Below, piece after piece: positions 14,001 to 25,364 of a DNA stretch of 64,000 nucleotides. The position numbers and the translations under genes were made by a program. Position 1 is the stretch's first letter. Every line of letters begins with the position of its first letter. Origin of the DNA: Mactra quadrangularis (taxonomy: Eukaryota > Mollusca > Bivalvia > Venerida > Mactridae); the NCBI GenBank assembly GCA_025267735.1, contig CM046311.1, positions 33,394,895-33,458,894 on the forward strand. Reading direction: 5' to 3'. Below the pieces are notes generated by a model that searched no databases, was not told the origin of the DNA, and saw only the letters and a program-made list of their open reading frames with translations.

Positions 14001-17000
14001 GAACAATAAATTAGACAGTAATTAGGCAATAACAGCCGATTTATTCCACATACAAAGACATAATCAAATCCCATTATATGCAATGCCTAAATATTTACAA
14101 TAAAATCTTATCAATTATAACAATTTTATGTTCAACTTGTATCTGACCCAGCGGTATGATCACACAAAGAAGACGTACGTGTTTCAGTCTTATCTTCATT
14201 AACTTCGTTTTGTCCTAAATTCCTTTTCAGTCATAACAGACAATCTTTGTTCGAATGTATAACCACATCACTGATTTGGTTTAATAAGAAAATCCGATCG
14301 ATTTTTAAATTACTAACAAGTGTTATCAATATAATAACATAGATTTTCGATTAAATCACGTCTTTCACGAAAGACCAAATAACTTCCATTAGTTTGTAAT
14401 GAAAATTAAGATTTTGATGTTAATGTTCAATGGCAGCCCCCACGGTTATCTGAGAAAGTGCGTTGGACAGTAATCAGGCAGTAACAGCCGAAAAGTTCCG
14501 CATGCACGGACATATTCAAAACGCATTCCATAAAAGAGCGCAGCCTGCTCTCAATCAGAAAACATATATGATCTATTTTTAGACACTGGAAAATTGTAGG
14601 CGTGAATATTCTTAGCACATTGATGTTACAGTCGACAAGAACAGACACAGGTTAGAAGTTACATGTACATAACTTGTTATCAATAAATTAGCGGAAGAAT
14701 GTCGGTTTCTTATTGAAACTGTTTAAACGAAATTAAGGTTCTGGAACTGTAACTAACTTCGGTAAACTTCGACACTCGGTATTATCCGGTTTTACCCGAA
14801 TAGATGTCGTCGTCAAGTTTCGTAATTGCTATTTTTATTAATTTTCAACTCGCGATCCGGTTTTTCCATGACGTCATAGTGTAACCCATTTTCCGAAGAT
14901 GGCGAAACCAGACTAGACAACGTGATCGTCAATCGTTGAATTGTAAAATAATGGTTTATTGACAAAACAATTTTACGTCGTATAGGATCATTACTATCGG
15001 GTTAATTCTGTGTGTGCAAGTTTAAAATGTACTGTTTCAGCTAGTATTTGCGATTTAAATTTGCCATCACAACCGCTAGGAGATATCACCTCAATACTAA
15101 GACGCACAACACATCGCCATATTCAGCAATTGAGTATGCGGTAGAATATAGTGAGGCGTATGGAAACAATATCGTTGTACTTTTCTGTTTTCAATATAAT
15201 CATTATTTGAAAGCTAAGGCTCAAAATTTGCCAACATCACTAAGTCTGGTGTCAAAATGTGTATGCAAAACCACTGCGGAAACACGGCAGGATAAGGTTT
15301 AACGCCTGCTCTGATATTTTTTCTGACTGGTCAGAATGGACTTTTAAATGTGTTTACCAGTCAAAACTGTGATAGTCAACCAAGAGTTTCTTATACAAAA
15401 AGTGCTTGACTCCGTTATTCCTAACTTGTCAGAATGTTTTACGAAAAAACGTCTTAAGTTGTAAGTTTCTAACATTTCTCTCAAACCAGCCAAAATCAGT
15501 AAAGAGGAGGTTTTCGTATGATAATGCAGAGTTCTACATTCATATTTCTATCTCCAGTACCAATTTAGATGATATATTTGTATAAAATATCATTAACTGT
15601 AATTTACCATTTTGACGTAATTTCTACGAGTTACTCTGTCCCCTTACTTTGGAGGAATATCCTCTCCCTTCCACAAAAACGTTCGTTTTATGAGTGTACA
15701 CAAAGTGAGTGCAGTCGCCGGTGTATGGTGTAGTCAAAACGCACATTTTTGAACGGTGCAGTCTCAAAAAAACTGTACGGTGGAGTCCTTCTGTACAATT
15801 TTGGTGTACGGTGTTGTCTCAATTTTTTTTATTTTTTTTAATTTTTCTTCGACCAACTTTGTGATTCATTTATAAGCTCTTGGGTGGATATCAAGCGAAA
15901 ACAGGTTGTACATTATGCACCGGAATCTATACCTGGTTGAATACAACTGATTATACAGCAATACATGTGGATTAAAATAGAGAAATCGAGAAAATAAAAT
16001 ATGTTTTCCTTTTCACCAGCGTTCGGTCCGCCATCTTGGTTGACTGCACCGTACACAGCAACACGACAGTGTGTGTCTAACCTACTTTAAACTTGAGATA
16101 CTGACTTGTAAAGATAAGGTATTTTTTTAACACTCAAAAACTCGGATTTTTGCATGGGGGTACATGTATACAAAGCACTATATTTTTATACGTAAGTATT
16201 TGTCCAAAGTGTAATCTGATTGTTCAGGTTTATCATGACATGATTGTGTTACAGGAAAATTGATAAAATTTGAATTTAAAACTGCAGAATTGGAAAAAAA
16301 TGTTTTTTTTTCCATTTTTTGTCACAGTACAATTTACGGTCTTTTTAAAAATCAAGGGTCACGTTATAAAAATGCACATAACTTAAATTACGAACGATAA
16401 ATTTCCACAAAAATTCGCCATTCAATGTCTTTAATAGTATAGACTTAAGGAACATTATCATTAAAAGGATTGTGGAAAGTCACCATTACAGTTCCAGAAC
16501 CTTAACAATGATATGTTAATGTATTGTGAGTAAACAACAAAACTGCTTGATTCTGTCAGAAATCGTTATCAAGGGGGCTATTCATTCGCGCGTTTGTATT
16601 AATTTAACCTAACAACATACCGCTGAGCTGAATCTACCTGTGCATGACCGTCATATGTCTACCTCCGCGACATTTTTTGATGCGTTTCAAAATATGTCGC
16701 TCACTAAGACCTGAATTACTAACGCAATACATGTTAAATCAAAGCACTGAAAGTGCTGTAGGAACGATTCTTGAAAGCATGTAGGTACAATGTCTAAGAT
16801 ATAATTTTATAATTAACACAATTAATAAGTAGTTAGATCAAGAACATAATATTTTCAAAAATCTTGCAAATTTAAAGTTATTGAAAGTAAAATACACAAC
16901 AAAATTATACACTTAAAATTTAGTAATTGTCTTTTCTTAAGATGTGCTGTGACTAATTGCTCTTCTCTAGAACTTTGAGGTAGATTCTCTGCAAACTTGA

Positions 17001-20000
17001 TGCTGCTAAGTAATGTCGAATTTCTAGCAAATACTTACAATGATGATAAAGGTTTGTGGGGAATTAATGTCAAAGTTTTGCTGAAAGTCTAGCACGAAAT
17101 CATTTGTATGTATATATATATATATATATGATGTTATTTTCGCATTCATTCCATCCGTCATATTTAAGTCGATATTGAGATATCTAATCCATTTACTCAT
17201 ATTACCCATATTTATCACTTGAACGTGTCTGGTATCCACATTCAGTGTGCTTTGTAATAATTAAGTTTATGTATGTCATTGACAGTGTTTTTCTATAAAA
17301 AATCGAAAATAGTAATGAATATACCATGTTTTGGTCACAAAAACTGATAACAAAGGGAGCCTGCTCTGTGCGGCTTATTAAGAGAGGAAAATAAGGATAT
17401 TTTAATGGTTGGTATATTCAATCGAAGTTTTTTCCTTATAAGTTACGGATTTTTTCTCTTAAACTGATCATTTTAAAGAGAATAAAAAATAGTTAGTTCA
17501 GTTGATGTATGGTTTAAGGTACCTAACACTCCTGGGTCATACCTTAATTTTACATGAAAAAATCAACATCAATTTGTGTGGAAAAGTCACATTTTTTAAT
17601 GAATCATAATTTTCCGAAAAATGCATTAAAGTAGCACATTTCTGATAATCAGTGGTATCGGCATAAATGCTGTATATATTTAGGTAGTCTATTTTGATTG
17701 ATGAAATACCGCATATTTTTGTAAGCCATTAGTCTTTCATCTGATGCATTCATTTGTAGGTGCGAACAAAACTGTCTGTGGCTTAAAGTAAAAATGCTAT
17801 CTGCAAAGTGAACCATTTTAGAAGTTTATAACCTAGTACCACGCGTAAGTTATTAACAAAATACCCAGCCCATGTCATTTTGACGTCAGAAAGGTAATTT
17901 TGTCTGACACAGATTCTCCAGTGGTGTTTGAGCCTTAAAATATGAAAAAAAATATTTTGGTGATTTTTTTTTCCTTTTTGGTCACTTTTTTATCAATATT
18001 TAGTGATTGATACCATCAATTTGTGTGAAAAATTAACAATTTTAATGGAACAAAATTTTCAAAAAAATTGCTTAAAAAAGTAGCACTTTTTTGAGAATCA
18101 GTGGTATCGCCAAAATGCTGTATATATTTAGGTAGTCCATATTGTTTCATGAAATTGCGCATATTACTTAAAAGTCATCAGTCCTTCATTTCACGCATAG
18201 ATTTATAGGCGTGAAACAACGTTTTGTCCCTTTTAGGTTACAATGGAAGCGGTTAAAATCGTCGAAGTGACATGCCGTTTATTTATCACTTGTGAAAGTC
18301 TGTTGACCACATTCGGGGTGCTTAATCAGGCATTTTTTCATGTGCTGGGGAAGTAGTATGTAGCCTTTTAAAAGGGGAAAATGCCGCGCAATAATCAGAA
18401 AATGGGGAAAAATAAAACTAGACTATTTATATCTATGTTAAATTCTTGTAAACATATTTCATTCAAACAATTATTGTTTATATTTGTTGGGTGGAGATTT
18501 AGTAGCTTTAAATGTGTCATTTTTCTATATTTTTTGTATAATTGCGCAAATTCCGTAAAAAACCCAACGATCGCACCATGCTCGGAAAGACATACCACAT
18601 GCATCGAGGAAAAAAATTAACTCGCTGCCGGTTTGGGTGCGAATAGTGTAGGGGCGAATGTGATTGAGGACGAATTATTTAAAAGAATTTACCAAACTGG
18701 TAATTTGAAGGCCTCGCGGGCTTGATTATTTATATTTTTGATAAACTTAATTAACAAAATGACCATGTCCCGTTCGCGTAAAAGAGTTTCGGTAAATGAC
18801 TGTTTCGATAATTTAATTCTGCGAGATTTCCGGTTTCTCTTTCGCCGTATTTTCGATGTTTAGAAAGTTTTAAGATATTTTGAAGGAGAAAATGGTTGTT
18901 GAGGGGGGAAATTTGTTTGTTTTGGGGAAAAAGATACTTAGTTTGCTTGGGGAAGACGCCGTTTAACGGTGTCACGTAAAGAAGGAAAAAAAGGCCTGCC
19001 CGGGCCTTTAAAATGATAAAAAAGTAAGTACGTCATGGGCTGTGCTTTCCCAATACAACAGTGCAAAAACTAATGGATTTACTTCGTTAAAGTTACAATA
19101 ACTGATTAAATAAATGGAGACGAACCGCCCCTATTGTGCTAACGAATCGTCTAAAGGCGAATCGTTCACGAGCGAATGTAACTGGTTGCGAATCGTTCGC
19201 TACCTTTCCGAAACTAGGTCATTCTTCTGCTTTGAGATAAAGACGTTTTCACGATTAGTATTAGGCTTCATTCGCAGTCTTTACATATGCAATGTTGTGC
19301 AAATTCATTTGTTATGCTGTCAAGAGAAATATATGTTGTCAAAACAAGACCTTTATCGAGCTCAACTGACGATTCAGCATACAAACGGAAGTGGCCATTT
19401 TGTAAAGTTTAGTACCCTGCTTTTTCGTTCTAGGTAGCTCACAAGCTGAATTAGCCGGGGACCAACGGTATAGAATAAATAATCAGGTCGGATTAAAGTT
19501 CGTATCAAATATTAATGTATTTATATACACAACGGGAATTAATGAGTATCATAATAATTGACTAGTTTGCGTCGTTTCGGAGTTGTTCGATAATTTCCGT
19601 TTGTAGGGGAGACAACCTAGTTCCGTATAGTTACATGGTAATGAGCCAGTATGCATTAATTACGATTCTTTGTCTTTGTGGATAGGCGTGGAAATATGAA
19701 TATTTATGAGTCAGAATGGTTTTAAGATTTGTCATGTCTCTGGAACGATAAATCGTTCCAAAAACTGGTTATCTGCGAGTTGAGGCTATTACCGACAATC
19801 AATTTCTTGGCGGAGAGTTAGTAGTCCATTTCTCTACTCGCCAACATGTAGTTCCATAACATTCAAAACTCGATCTGTCTTAAAATTTCCTCTCTACATA
19901 TTTCTTCCAAAAACAATCATTGTGCAACCAATTTCTAACAATTGTTGTGAACAATTAAACAACGAATGAAAGACAATTTTGGTGCAACTAATCAGAGCGT

Positions 20001-20731
20001 ATGAATATATTTAATTCATTGACGTGAAATTATAAATAAGTGGTAGTAACAAATCCATTCTGACTGAAACACAAAATTAAGAAATTTGTGTGATATAAAC
20101 ATGTAGACGAAACGCAGTAGGCATTGGCAAAATGAAGTTTTAATAGTTGTAAAACCAATCACTTCACATGATATTTGTAAAAATAGTCAACAAATGAAAC
20201 GAAATTGTTGCAATATTATTCTATGATGCAGTTTTAGTACATTCAATCATAACGTATACACCTTGGATGTTACATCTGGTGCTTGCAATCGTTCAATATT
20301 CTAATAATTCTCGAAACAGGTGCTTTGAGAGTGCGAATTGTTAAACGCACCTTTGAGGTGCAATTACAGGGGGTAAACATGATTTTCTATTCGAAACCGT
20401 GTCGGCCGCCAGTGAATGAAAGTTGAATATTCATTTACTGAAAAAGGCAGATTTCACATAAATTACATATATTACTTTATTCTCATAATACTAAAATCAT
20501 TTTTGATTAAAAAAAAACAATTTATTTACAGTTTATTTCTAAAATAGAGAAACATTATATGACAAATTAATATATGTTCTATATATTATGTTCTTCAAGA
20601 GTAAAATAAGACGAATGAATTTTAATACTAATGGAATAAAAAGACCTTACCGCTGGTTTGAATAAAAGATAGGAAGCATCAACAAAAATTATAGTTCCTA
20701 AGAAGAGAAGACAAACACAACCTCTCTCCAT
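5855..20731 (-). CDS. Gene A: secreted or surface sushi/HYR multi-domain protein, complete
   Basis: The coding exons, in order, are 20731-20651, 13226-13016, 11012-10826, 10158-10022, 9505-9329, 8651-8469, 7995-7744, 7211-7005 and 6114-5855. All junctions are GT/AG and the phases agree (0,1,2,1,1,1,1,1), giving 1695 nt or 564 residues plus stop. Domains by residue are: signal peptide 1-19, Cys-rich module 28-97, poly-Gly about 101-111, HYR1 about 115-205, sushi1 206-264, sushi2 265-325, HYR2 326-409, sushi3 410-478, sushi4 479-546 and a hydrophobic tail 547-564. Sushi (CCP) and HYR modules are extracellular protein-binding folds, so a role in adhesion, matrix or immune recognition is inferred. 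The exact function is unknown. The last exon could instead be spliced at 5911 to an acceptor at 4822, which would end the protein one residue later. Confidence 0.85.
6163..6413 (-). mobile_element. tRNA-derived SINE in 3' part of gene A
   Basis: Reverse orientation in the intron between exons 8 and 9 of gene A. It holds 'caacacattgtataggtcat', 'ggtaggaggaagaat' and the head 'aactgagctagcc'. Confidence 0.75.
7005..7211 (-). CDS. Gene A exon 8: sushi domain 3 (long loop)
   Basis: A phase 1-1 exon between acceptor TTTTTTTAG and donor GTAGCT. It begins ITCGHPKDTL and has six cysteines with C-x10-C-x3-C spacing. The loop before the last cysteine is longer than usual (GEWSWGNDYMPYC), so the module is diverged but still recognisable as sushi. 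Confidence 0.8.
7744..7995 (-). CDS. Gene A exon 7: HYR domain 2 in a single exon
   Basis: A phase 1-1 exon after acceptor TTCTGTAG. The donor is placed at GTTTGA because it keeps phase 1 with the next exon; an upstream GTAAAA would break the frame. The product shows LAWEVPIASDN, then YVTYLAIDNDN and a CTIEL strand, a full HYR domain. Unlike HYR1 it has no internal intron. Confidence 0.8.
8469..8651 (-). CDS. Gene A exon 6: sushi domain 2 (six-cysteine type)
   Basis: A symmetric phase 1-1 exon between acceptor TTCCAG and donor GTAAAT. It encodes a sushi module beginning CAHPGDLQNG, with CNEGFDLQG, the core tryptophan in DGSWSTF, and six cysteines including the C-x10-C-x3-C spacing seen in the neighbouring module. 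Confidence 0.9.
9329..9505 (-). CDS. Gene A exon 5: sushi domain 1 (six-cysteine type)
   Basis: A symmetric phase 1-1 exon after acceptor TTTTAG, ending at donor GTAAGT. It encodes one sushi module starting CDPPAWPANGY, with CHDGY, a tryptophan (QWSGEPQC) and six cysteines. The second to fourth cysteines follow the spacing C-x10-C-x3-C. Confidence 0.9.
10022..10158 (-). CDS. Gene A exon 4: second half of HYR1
   Basis: The exon follows acceptor TTTACAG in phase 2 and ends at donor GTGAGT in phase 1. It encodes the HYR C-terminal half: a G-x-H-x-I-x-Y stretch (GKIHYIRYEAKDNKG), then a single cysteine and a beta strand (CIFHFIV). Joining it to exon 3 restores a complete HYR domain of about 85 residues. 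Confidence 0.85.
10464..10785 (+). mobile_element. tRNA-derived SINE, near full length
   Basis: It starts CGCCCGGCTAACTCAGTTGG and has a box B match (GGGTTCGATTTCC). It ends with 'caatgtgttgctatggcgtt' followed by an A-rich tail. It sits in the intron between exons 3 and 4 of gene A. Confidence 0.85.
10826..11012 (-). CDS. Gene A exon 3: poly-Gly tract and first half of HYR1
   Basis: The exon enters in phase 1 after acceptor TTGTTCAG and leaves in phase 2 at donor GTTTGT. It opens with Gly-Phe-Arg and a run of glycines coded almost entirely by GGC repeats. A linker and the first HYR half follow, with the typical core VDWTAPTATDEDGG (hydrophobic, W, P, A, D, G). The intron interrupts HYR after the conserved D-x-x-G-G turn. 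Confidence 0.85.
10970..11000. repeat. (GCC)n trinucleotide repeat inside coding exon
   Basis: About nine uninterrupted GCC units on the plus strand read as GGC (glycine) in gene A. The run starts within about a dozen bases of the exon's splice acceptor. Such runs change length readily by slippage, and because the unit is three bases the reading frame is kept. Confidence 0.9.
12291..12355 (+). mobile_element. SINE 3' fragment
   Basis: Only the family's tail region is present: 'tacctatacaatgtgttgct' and 'gacgttaaaccc'. Confidence 0.55.
12811..12995 (+). mobile_element. SINE with internal deletion
   Basis: The head motif 'agctaagtcggtagtgcac' joins directly to the 3' half ('aactaaatctagagatttag', 'gtgttgctacagtg'). 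Most of the central body, including box B, is missing. A short reversed tail fragment lies nearby at 12643-12700. Confidence 0.65.
13016..13226 (-). CDS. Gene A exon 2: Cys-rich N-terminal module
   Basis: The exon follows acceptor TTACAG in phase 0 and ends at donor GTATGT in phase 1. It encodes 70 residues with four cysteines, and a tryptophan just after the fourth (CDNGHWSG). This resembles a diverged or incomplete sushi domain lacking the usual last cysteine. I could not assign it to a named family. Confidence 0.8.
14011..14535 (+). repeat. Two diverged copies of a ~75-bp segment
   Basis: 'cagtaattaggcaataacag' at about 14016 and 'cagtaatcaggcagtaacag' at about 14467 begin related stretches about 450 bases apart. 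They look like remnants of an older duplication. No coding potential is seen. Confidence 0.5.
14733..16505. mobile_element. 1.77-kb TIR element with TTAA flanks, piggyBac-like
   Basis: Ends GGTTCTGGAACTGTAA (from 14739) and its complement (to about 16499) are flanked on both sides by TTAA, the piggyBac target. No transposase is seen. The interior holds a perfect CRE site (TGACGTCA near 14870), a short ATGGCG start-like motif, repeated 'gtgtacggtg/gtgcagtc' text around 15715-15820 and low-complexity T runs. It lies in gene A intron 1. Confidence 0.5.
16610..16730 (+). repeat. Dispersed repeat, inverted mate at 39640-39760
   Basis: Shared text includes 'aacctaac', 'catacc', 'tatgtctac', 'gacatttttt', 'atgtcgct' and 'actaagacctgaattactaa', allowing mismatches. 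The second copy reads on the other strand. The family is unknown; an eroded transposon end is likely. Confidence 0.5.
17106..17129. repeat. (TA)n microsatellite
   Basis: A short uninterrupted TA dinucleotide run in gene A intron 1. Confidence 0.8.
17567..18240 (+). repeat. Tandem duplication of ~220 bp
   Basis: Segments at about 17567-17790 and 18007-18230 share 'atcaatttgtgtg', 'agtagcac', 'atcagtggtatcg' and 'aatgctgtatatatttaggt'. The two arms have diverged and are separated by an unrelated spacer. They lie in gene A intron 1. Confidence 0.65.
18600..20650. other. Remainder of gene A intron 1: no feature recognised
   Basis: No splice-consistent exon was seen on either strand. There is one small perfect hairpin (GGAACGATAAATCGTTCC near 19741), but no other structure I can support. 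Confidence 0.4.
20651..20731 (-). CDS. Gene A exon 1: start codon and signal peptide
   Basis: This exon encodes 27 codons beginning MERGCVCLLFLGTIIFVDAS, a short charged start followed by a hydrophobic core as in a secretory signal. The ATG is at 20731-20729. The exon ends at a strong donor, GTAAGG, in phase 0. An intron of about 7.4 kb follows. A minus-strand TATA-like box lies about 175 bases upstream. Confidence 0.85.
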
Positions 20732-20904
20732 GGCGTCCCTCTTGTGATTGACGATTTTTAATAAAGACAGTCTATGTTAACTTAAAAAATAGTTTTCGTT
20801 CTTTATTTAAAGACCATGTCCATGGCTGAGATCGATTCCTCTTTGAATACACCTGTTCCGCTGATTAAAATTATTTTCCTTGAGAAATTACGCATTAACT
20901 ATGA

Positions 20905-20912
20905 TATTTATA
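20905..20912 (-). promoter_or_regulatory. Candidate TATA box of gene A
   Basis: TATAAATA reads on the minus strand about 175 bases upstream of the gene A start codon. Transcription would start near 20875 and leave a 5' UTR of about 145 bases. The window is AT-rich, so this could be chance. Confidence 0.3.
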
Positions 20913-23900
20913 TTCCTTATTGCGCGAAGGTCCTAAGCGCATGTAGGCGGGGCTAAAAGAAGGAAGTAAAATTTATTACTGGTTGGGCGTGACCTAAAAT
21001 TGAAGTAAAGTATTTTTATTTGATATTTACGATTCAATACGAGTACATGAAGCTTATCGAACACTTAAGCAACTTTTTGTCAATGTAATTATACAGTATA
21101 TTAGCAATTTGAATTAGATATTTGAAGCATTGTTCTGAATACGCGTGTTTCTTCTTTTTCATTTAATAACGGTTTTGCACGGAGATTCCCCATGTTAATT
21201 AGCTGACTGTTGAAATCTTCATTAAAATGTACTTGCGTTTTGCTTGATTAGTTTTTGCAATGGCTATTTAACTTTTAGAGTGCAGTGTAAAACAATTGAG
21301 GACATTGTATTTTGATATAATGCATATAACAGTGTATGTATGTCCGTATATTACAGCTAAAATTGTATACATTGGTCGCATGGGTAAAAAAATCCGGTTT
21401 CGGTAATTTGTTTTGTTACTTTTTATTTGTTCGGGACGTCAGTCCTGAACAAATATATGTACCATAATTCAGACCCTCTCCGATTTTGAAAGTGTGCAAA
21501 ATCCAGAAGTAGTCCCTCAGTATATATGTATAGAGCAATTCAAAATGATCGTGTGCTGTGACAGGCGCAATAATTCCTGAAATACATCTATTAATCGGTC
21601 TATACTGAAGCGCATGTATAATAGCTTATGAGTTAAGCGTCTCAGTAGAGATCCTTACGTCGCATTATGTAATAGAATGGTATCAACTATACAGTCACGA
21701 CCTGTCGTTTGTGCCAGTTGTCAGTAGATATGTTACATCATCTTATGTAATATAATGGTTCTGTAGGAAAAGTTTAAAGATCGTAGTAAATGATTTTGAA
21801 TGATGTCTGAATAGAGGACTTCATTTATTTCACGGCTTCTCAACGCCGTGATATTGTGATGGGTAGATTTTGATAGCAATGGGCAAAAGTCACGTGGCAT
21901 AAATCCTTTCGATTTCTACTGCCGACATGTATTGTGTTTTTGGAACGATGCTAATTTAGCATCGTTCCAATGGTAACAGGTAAGTATAAGATTACTCTTT
22001 TCACGCTTCAACAATTTTCAACATAGACAAAGATGCGTAGTTCAAGCGTGAAACTCATTAACATCTCATTTAAATGTAATACAACGCTGGCTTGTGTTGT
22101 CGTTCTTGAAACTCTTCAGGAAAAGGGAGGTTACTCTCAGGACATATAAATTTTGCAATGGAGACGGGACAACTCAACCCGTTGACAACTCAACCCGTGA
22201 CAACTGCAATGATTACTTGTTGGAGTAAAAAGGGCCTACGATGTTTTTGACAATGCCTGTTATATGCGTAACATAATTACATCATTCGATAGTAATAAAC
22301 AATATTGAATGATCGTATTATATTAAGCAGTAGCTTGAGTTACGGTACCGTAACTCTAGACCAAGGTTCTAGAGTTACGGAAGTACCGTAACTGTAGACA
22401 ACCCTGACAGGGTCGGCTAGAGTTACGGAAGTCAAATAACATGCGTATGTTTCAACTTTTAAACGTCGAAAAACTTGTTTAAATTCATTATTACTTGAAA
22501 TAAACAAATATTTACCGACGTGACTTTTCCAATTGTTATATCACCCGCCATTTTGGATATGACTAATACACTTACCGGATGTTTAATATACGGCGATATG
22601 ACGTTGTCGTCTTCAAAGTGTCACATTTAAAGTTTACTTGAGCGATTTTAAGTTATAGAGTTTGATTATAATTTGGAATGAATATGTATAAGTGTGTACG
22701 GAATTTTAAACAAATATTTATAGGAAATAGACGATTCTTAGAGAATTTTAATTGTGAATAAATTGCAAGTACAAAACGTTAATTTGACTTAAAATTCGTG
22801 AACAAAAATGGGAATGTAGCTTGATGCAAAAGAGCTTAGTACTTGGGGGGAAACCTGAAATGAATTGTTAAAAAGTCGAAGTTTTTGTGAAAAAATTCAG
22901 CTTGTCATTCCACACCAAATCTTTAGAATTTTAACGAAAATATTAACGATCTCGTTAAAATACACATTGATAACCAAAAATGAGAAGCTGTCAGCTCCTT
23001 TTGGTTAAGGAAAATAGTCAAGAATAATCTTTGGTTGGGTGAAATCACTGCTGTACATGACCCAAAAATGTGTTGATGAAAATTAATTCTTTGACAGGTT
23101 TAATTTTGTGTAAGATAAACCTTGCCATGAGCAAACCACTTGAGAAGTCTAGTGCTATCCTTTTGTTAATTTCTGTTAATTTATACTTAATACATTATTT
23201 TATAGATAATATACATAATAATATATTCTTTAATAAAAAAATAAGTTCAGGACATCGTTCCTCCAGCACTCCAGTGCTTTGATTTAATGCAGTCATAGTG
23301 CAGCCCATTTCTGTTAAAAATTACATAGAAAAAGCATTTTTTGGGAGAAACCATATAAACACTATTTCTATCAACAGTGCAACACACGAAAAATCAGCGT
23401 TTTATATCAACACATTTCCGCAAATCCTTTTCCGGACCAACGGACTACGGACCAGCGGATCAGTTTAGTATACGAATACAGTATAACAAATATGCGTATT
23501 ATAATGTGTGTATAGTAGATATATAATTGAGATTTGCCAATATTTTATTTGAAAAGATTAGATTGATAGAGTTTTGGGAAATTACATTTAATATTTATTC
23601 AAATGTAAATATAAAAATACCAATATCGAAATTATTTTTATAAAAATAAGTTTGCAGATTTCAACTATAAAAAGAATCGTCGTTTGCTTCATTACATATT
23701 GTTGTAAATATAGATTTCAACTGTTAGATACTTTATCATTTGAAAACAAATTTTGATAGGATTCAAAAGTAATATTTTAATAATAAACCTTTTTGTCCTT
23801 TTTAGCGGACTGTATAAATAAAGAAGCCTAATCGTGTAACATTGACTTTTAATTCTTAATTTTACTGAGTTCTATTGTCGATCTTTTCAAACTATGATTA

Positions 23901-25151
23901 ACTGTAGCGGACAAGTTAATTTTAAGAGCGTGAGAGTTACAGACCAGGTAATAGATCGAGCAGATGTAAGATTATTTTTTGCGGACTTTCTTTAATTATG
24001 AAGAGTTTCGTACTATATTGATGGACTTTTGGCCTGAGGTATCACTGCAGCGGACCAGGTAATTGCTGGCATGTTATTGAAAAAAATGATTTCTATTCGA
24101 AATAGCTTGCCTTTTATATTTAAGCGCATCTTTTCGGAATTGAGATACATTTTAACTCCTTCCGTGTATCCGGCAACAAAATTCTTCTGTAACAAGTAAA
24201 GGTATGACTACTCTCCAATGCACCGGTTCGAAAAATTCACTCGTTGACTTTCTACCTATGCTAAAATACTACGTGCAAATTTATATTTCTATTTTTAGGC
24301 AGAGACACACACATTTAAATTGTTTGACTGTCGCCTGATTTAAAAAAAAAATAAATGCAACAAATTTTCACGCCTGTAACATCAAAATATCGAAATTCAA
24401 AGAAGTTGGACAGTTTTGCATTAGTTAGATAAAAGAAAATTAACAAAAAAGAAAGTAACCATTGTTTTTTTAAAACGTGCATCTCTGATCTTTCATCTAT
24501 AAACATAGAGCAACTTATTGAACTTGAATAAAAAGTGTAGCCACGATAAATGACGTAATACGAGGTTGCATTCGTCACTAGTATGATAATGCCATATAAG
24601 GCGTTGTTTACACGCTCAACCAATACAAATGCGTATAAAGTTTTTCAGCTATATTGGAATTTGGTAAACTTTCATTGGCCGTTTAATGGTTCATAGTAAA
24701 GGTCAATATCATTATCTCCGGTCGTTGGACCAGCGATATAGACAATTGTCAAGATTTGAGCAATTTGTAGTCAACACCGGTTGCCTAAAGCCAATCAAAA
24801 CAATGCATTTGAGGTCACATTATGAAAAAATGGACGTCGAAAAGTCAAATTAGGGGTGCGTGAATGGGCTCCTCGAAGCCATGTTTTGTTGTGTTACCTG
24901 CCTGAATTAATTACCGAATATACCTATAGCAATATATAATATATATGCCAGTTAATAGACAGTTGCAATATAAGACCAAGAAAAATGCTTAACTATATGG
25001 AACATGTTTTATTCTTTTTAAAACTCGCATTTGTTGAAAAAATGCAAACCTAACTTCCCTACTTCGGGGAGAATCTAAATCAATGATTTTACATAGGGTG
25101 CGCTAATTCCTGGTATTCTATAAATAGACTCACTGGTTTTATATATCTTTA
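20913..25151. other. Intergenic, no gene recognised apart from one weak exon candidate
   Basis: This AT-rich stretch lies upstream of gene A. It contains hairpins at 21430-21460 (around GGGACGTCAGTCC), 21945-21975 (GGAACGATGCTAA and its complement) and 22330-22440 (repeated 'agagttacgg' and 'ccgtaactctag' in both directions). No supported gene. Confidence 0.4.
22516..22551 (-). CDS. Candidate first exon (12 codons)
   Basis: On the minus strand ATG in good context (CAAAATGGCGG) opens MAGDITIGKVTS and ends at a donor-like GTAAAT in phase 0. No following exon was found. ATGGCGG motifs also occur in repeats of this window, so this may be chance. Confidence 0.18.
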
Positions 25152-25364
25152 CCAGCCCCGTGTTCAGTAAATACAGTTAGCTAACGTTACGGATACGGGA
25201 GAACTCAACCCGAAGCTAACTCAACCTGTGCAATACTCAACACAAAGTTGGGACAACTCAATCCGTTAGTAGGATATTGAGTTGTCTCGGGTTGAGCTGT
25301 CAATGGTTAGGTTGTTCCGATTCTACCGTTACGGAATGTTCAAGGTAACTGAACACGCTGCTGG
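25152..25364 (+). mobile_element. ~210-bp MITE, CGTGTTCAGT family, copy 1
   Basis: Terminal inverted repeats are CCAGCCCCGTGTTCAGTAAA at the left and its near-complement at the right (17 of 20 match). The interior repeats 'ggttgagttgtc' and its complement. A near-identical copy at 34140-34357 lies in opposite orientation. Confidence 0.65.

Noticed and set aside
19114..19437. 107-codon plus-strand frame
   Set aside because: No domain, signal peptide or splice context; located in gene A intron 1 on the opposite strand.
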